Origin: JAJYIV01 sp964616135
GTDB lineage: Bacteria > Patescibacteriota > Patescibacteriia > UBA9934 > GWF2-40-263
Length of the DNA: 38,312 nt
Direction of reading: 5' to 3'
Assembly: GCA_964616135.1 (NCBI GenBank)
Contig: CAZTTQ010000008.1
Span: forward strand, 1-38,312
A program made the translations under genes and the position numbers. Numbering within the stretch: the first letter of the stretch is position 1; every line of letters begins with the position of its first letter. Positions 38,203 through 38,312 of the stretch are shown piece by piece. Under the pieces are notes generated by a model that was not told where the DNA came from, did no database searches, and saw only the letters and a program-made list of their open reading frames with translations.

Positions 38203-38312
38203 GGTGTGAGGACTTGAACCCTAGGAGATGGTAAGGGGAGATATCCCCTTACACTGCCGAGGGTGACAGGCCGGCGCAAGCCCGGCCGCCAGAGGGACGG
38301 AAGTCCCTATGG
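38203..38312. other. Hairpin-rich non-coding stretch at the window end, possible structured RNA
   Basis: Three consecutive hairpins: GTAAGGGGA-GATA-TCCCCTTAC (38231-38252), GGCCGGC-GCAA-G(C)CCCGGCC (38269-38287) and AGGGAC-GGAA-GTCCCT (38293-38308). The last two carry GNRA-type tetraloops. On the minus strand, GGGTTCAAGTCC (near 38209-38220) repeats 12 nt of the tRNA-Pro T-arm. There is no coding frame, and no known RNA family is recognised. The region continues beyond the window. Confidence 0.4.

Noticed and set aside
38203..38312. Start of RNase P RNA, tmRNA, SRP RNA or 5S rRNA
   Set aside because: None of the diagnostic conserved segments I know for these RNAs is present on either strand; kept only as an unassigned hairpin-rich region.

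Overview
The window is a GC-rich (about 60-65%) bacterial chromosome segment with short intergenic gaps, small unnamed membrane proteins between housekeeping genes, a shortened HrcA (234 aa) and a membrane-anchored ClpC-like ATPase. This combination suggests a Patescibacteria/CPR genome, for example from the Parcubacteria-Uhrbacteria side. That placement is inferred from gene style; no taxonomic marker was compared. A 10-N gap at 707-716 marks this as an assembled scaffold.

Layout. Nearly all housekeeping genes lie on the minus strand. 1-6907: an unnamed gene split by the gap, a ClpC-like AAA+ protein, a small membrane protein, then ftsW, mraY, a small membrane protein and a NifU-type Fe-S scaffold. 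6931-8422: rpmA and tgt. 9523-11280: an exporter-type ABC transporter. 12146-17571: a complete heat-shock operon, hrcA-grpE-(HNH-like)-(small membrane)-dnaK-(GIY-YIG element)-(small membrane)-dnaJ, under a textbook promoter overlapped by a perfect CIRCE operator. 17576-21297: a PP2C-like phosphatase coupled to a KefB-type antiporter, then an FN3-like anchored protein. 21373-21447: tRNA-Glu(CTC), which carries an integrated 5.8-kb element ending at 27206. 27800-33800: a beta-propeller surface protein, murF, ftsI and a Ca-binding-repeat protein as one unit. 33820-37116: a DUF4178-like protein, two adjacent DHH/MYG1-like relatives and a membrane-tethered methyltransferase. 37161 to the end: a secreted Ala/Lys/Glu-rich protein, tRNA-Pro(CGG) and a hairpin-rich non-coding stretch.

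Most notable points. (1) The island at 21438-27206 is bounded by an 11-bp direct repeat of the tRNA-Glu 3' end. Its large serine recombinase ends in antisense tRNA sequence. Joining the two ends of the island at the repeat restores a different, 43-codon-longer recombinase tail and puts the recombinase directly upstream of, and co-directional with, the HTH, HEPN-like and HExxH cargo genes. Integration therefore appears to swap the recombinase C-terminus and uncouple the cargo. (2) A 372-bp GIY-YIG nuclease element with perfect 14-bp terminal inverted repeats sits between dnaK and the next operon gene, and an 83-bp ORF-less copy lies between hrcA and grpE. (3) Eight native genes have a -10 box only 9-12 nt before the start codon and no Shine-Dalgarno, which predicts leaderless mRNAs. 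Four other units have leaders and their own terminators, and most have a Shine-Dalgarno; they look like self-contained acquired cassettes. (4) An 11-bp-arm perfect palindrome covers the start codon and -10 box of the kefB-like gene.

Together the core genes cover envelope growth and division (mraY, ftsW, ftsI, murF), protein quality control (clpC-like, hrcA regulon) and translation (rpmA, tgt, tRNAs). The accessory genes are concentrated in the tRNA-Glu island and the self-contained cassettes.
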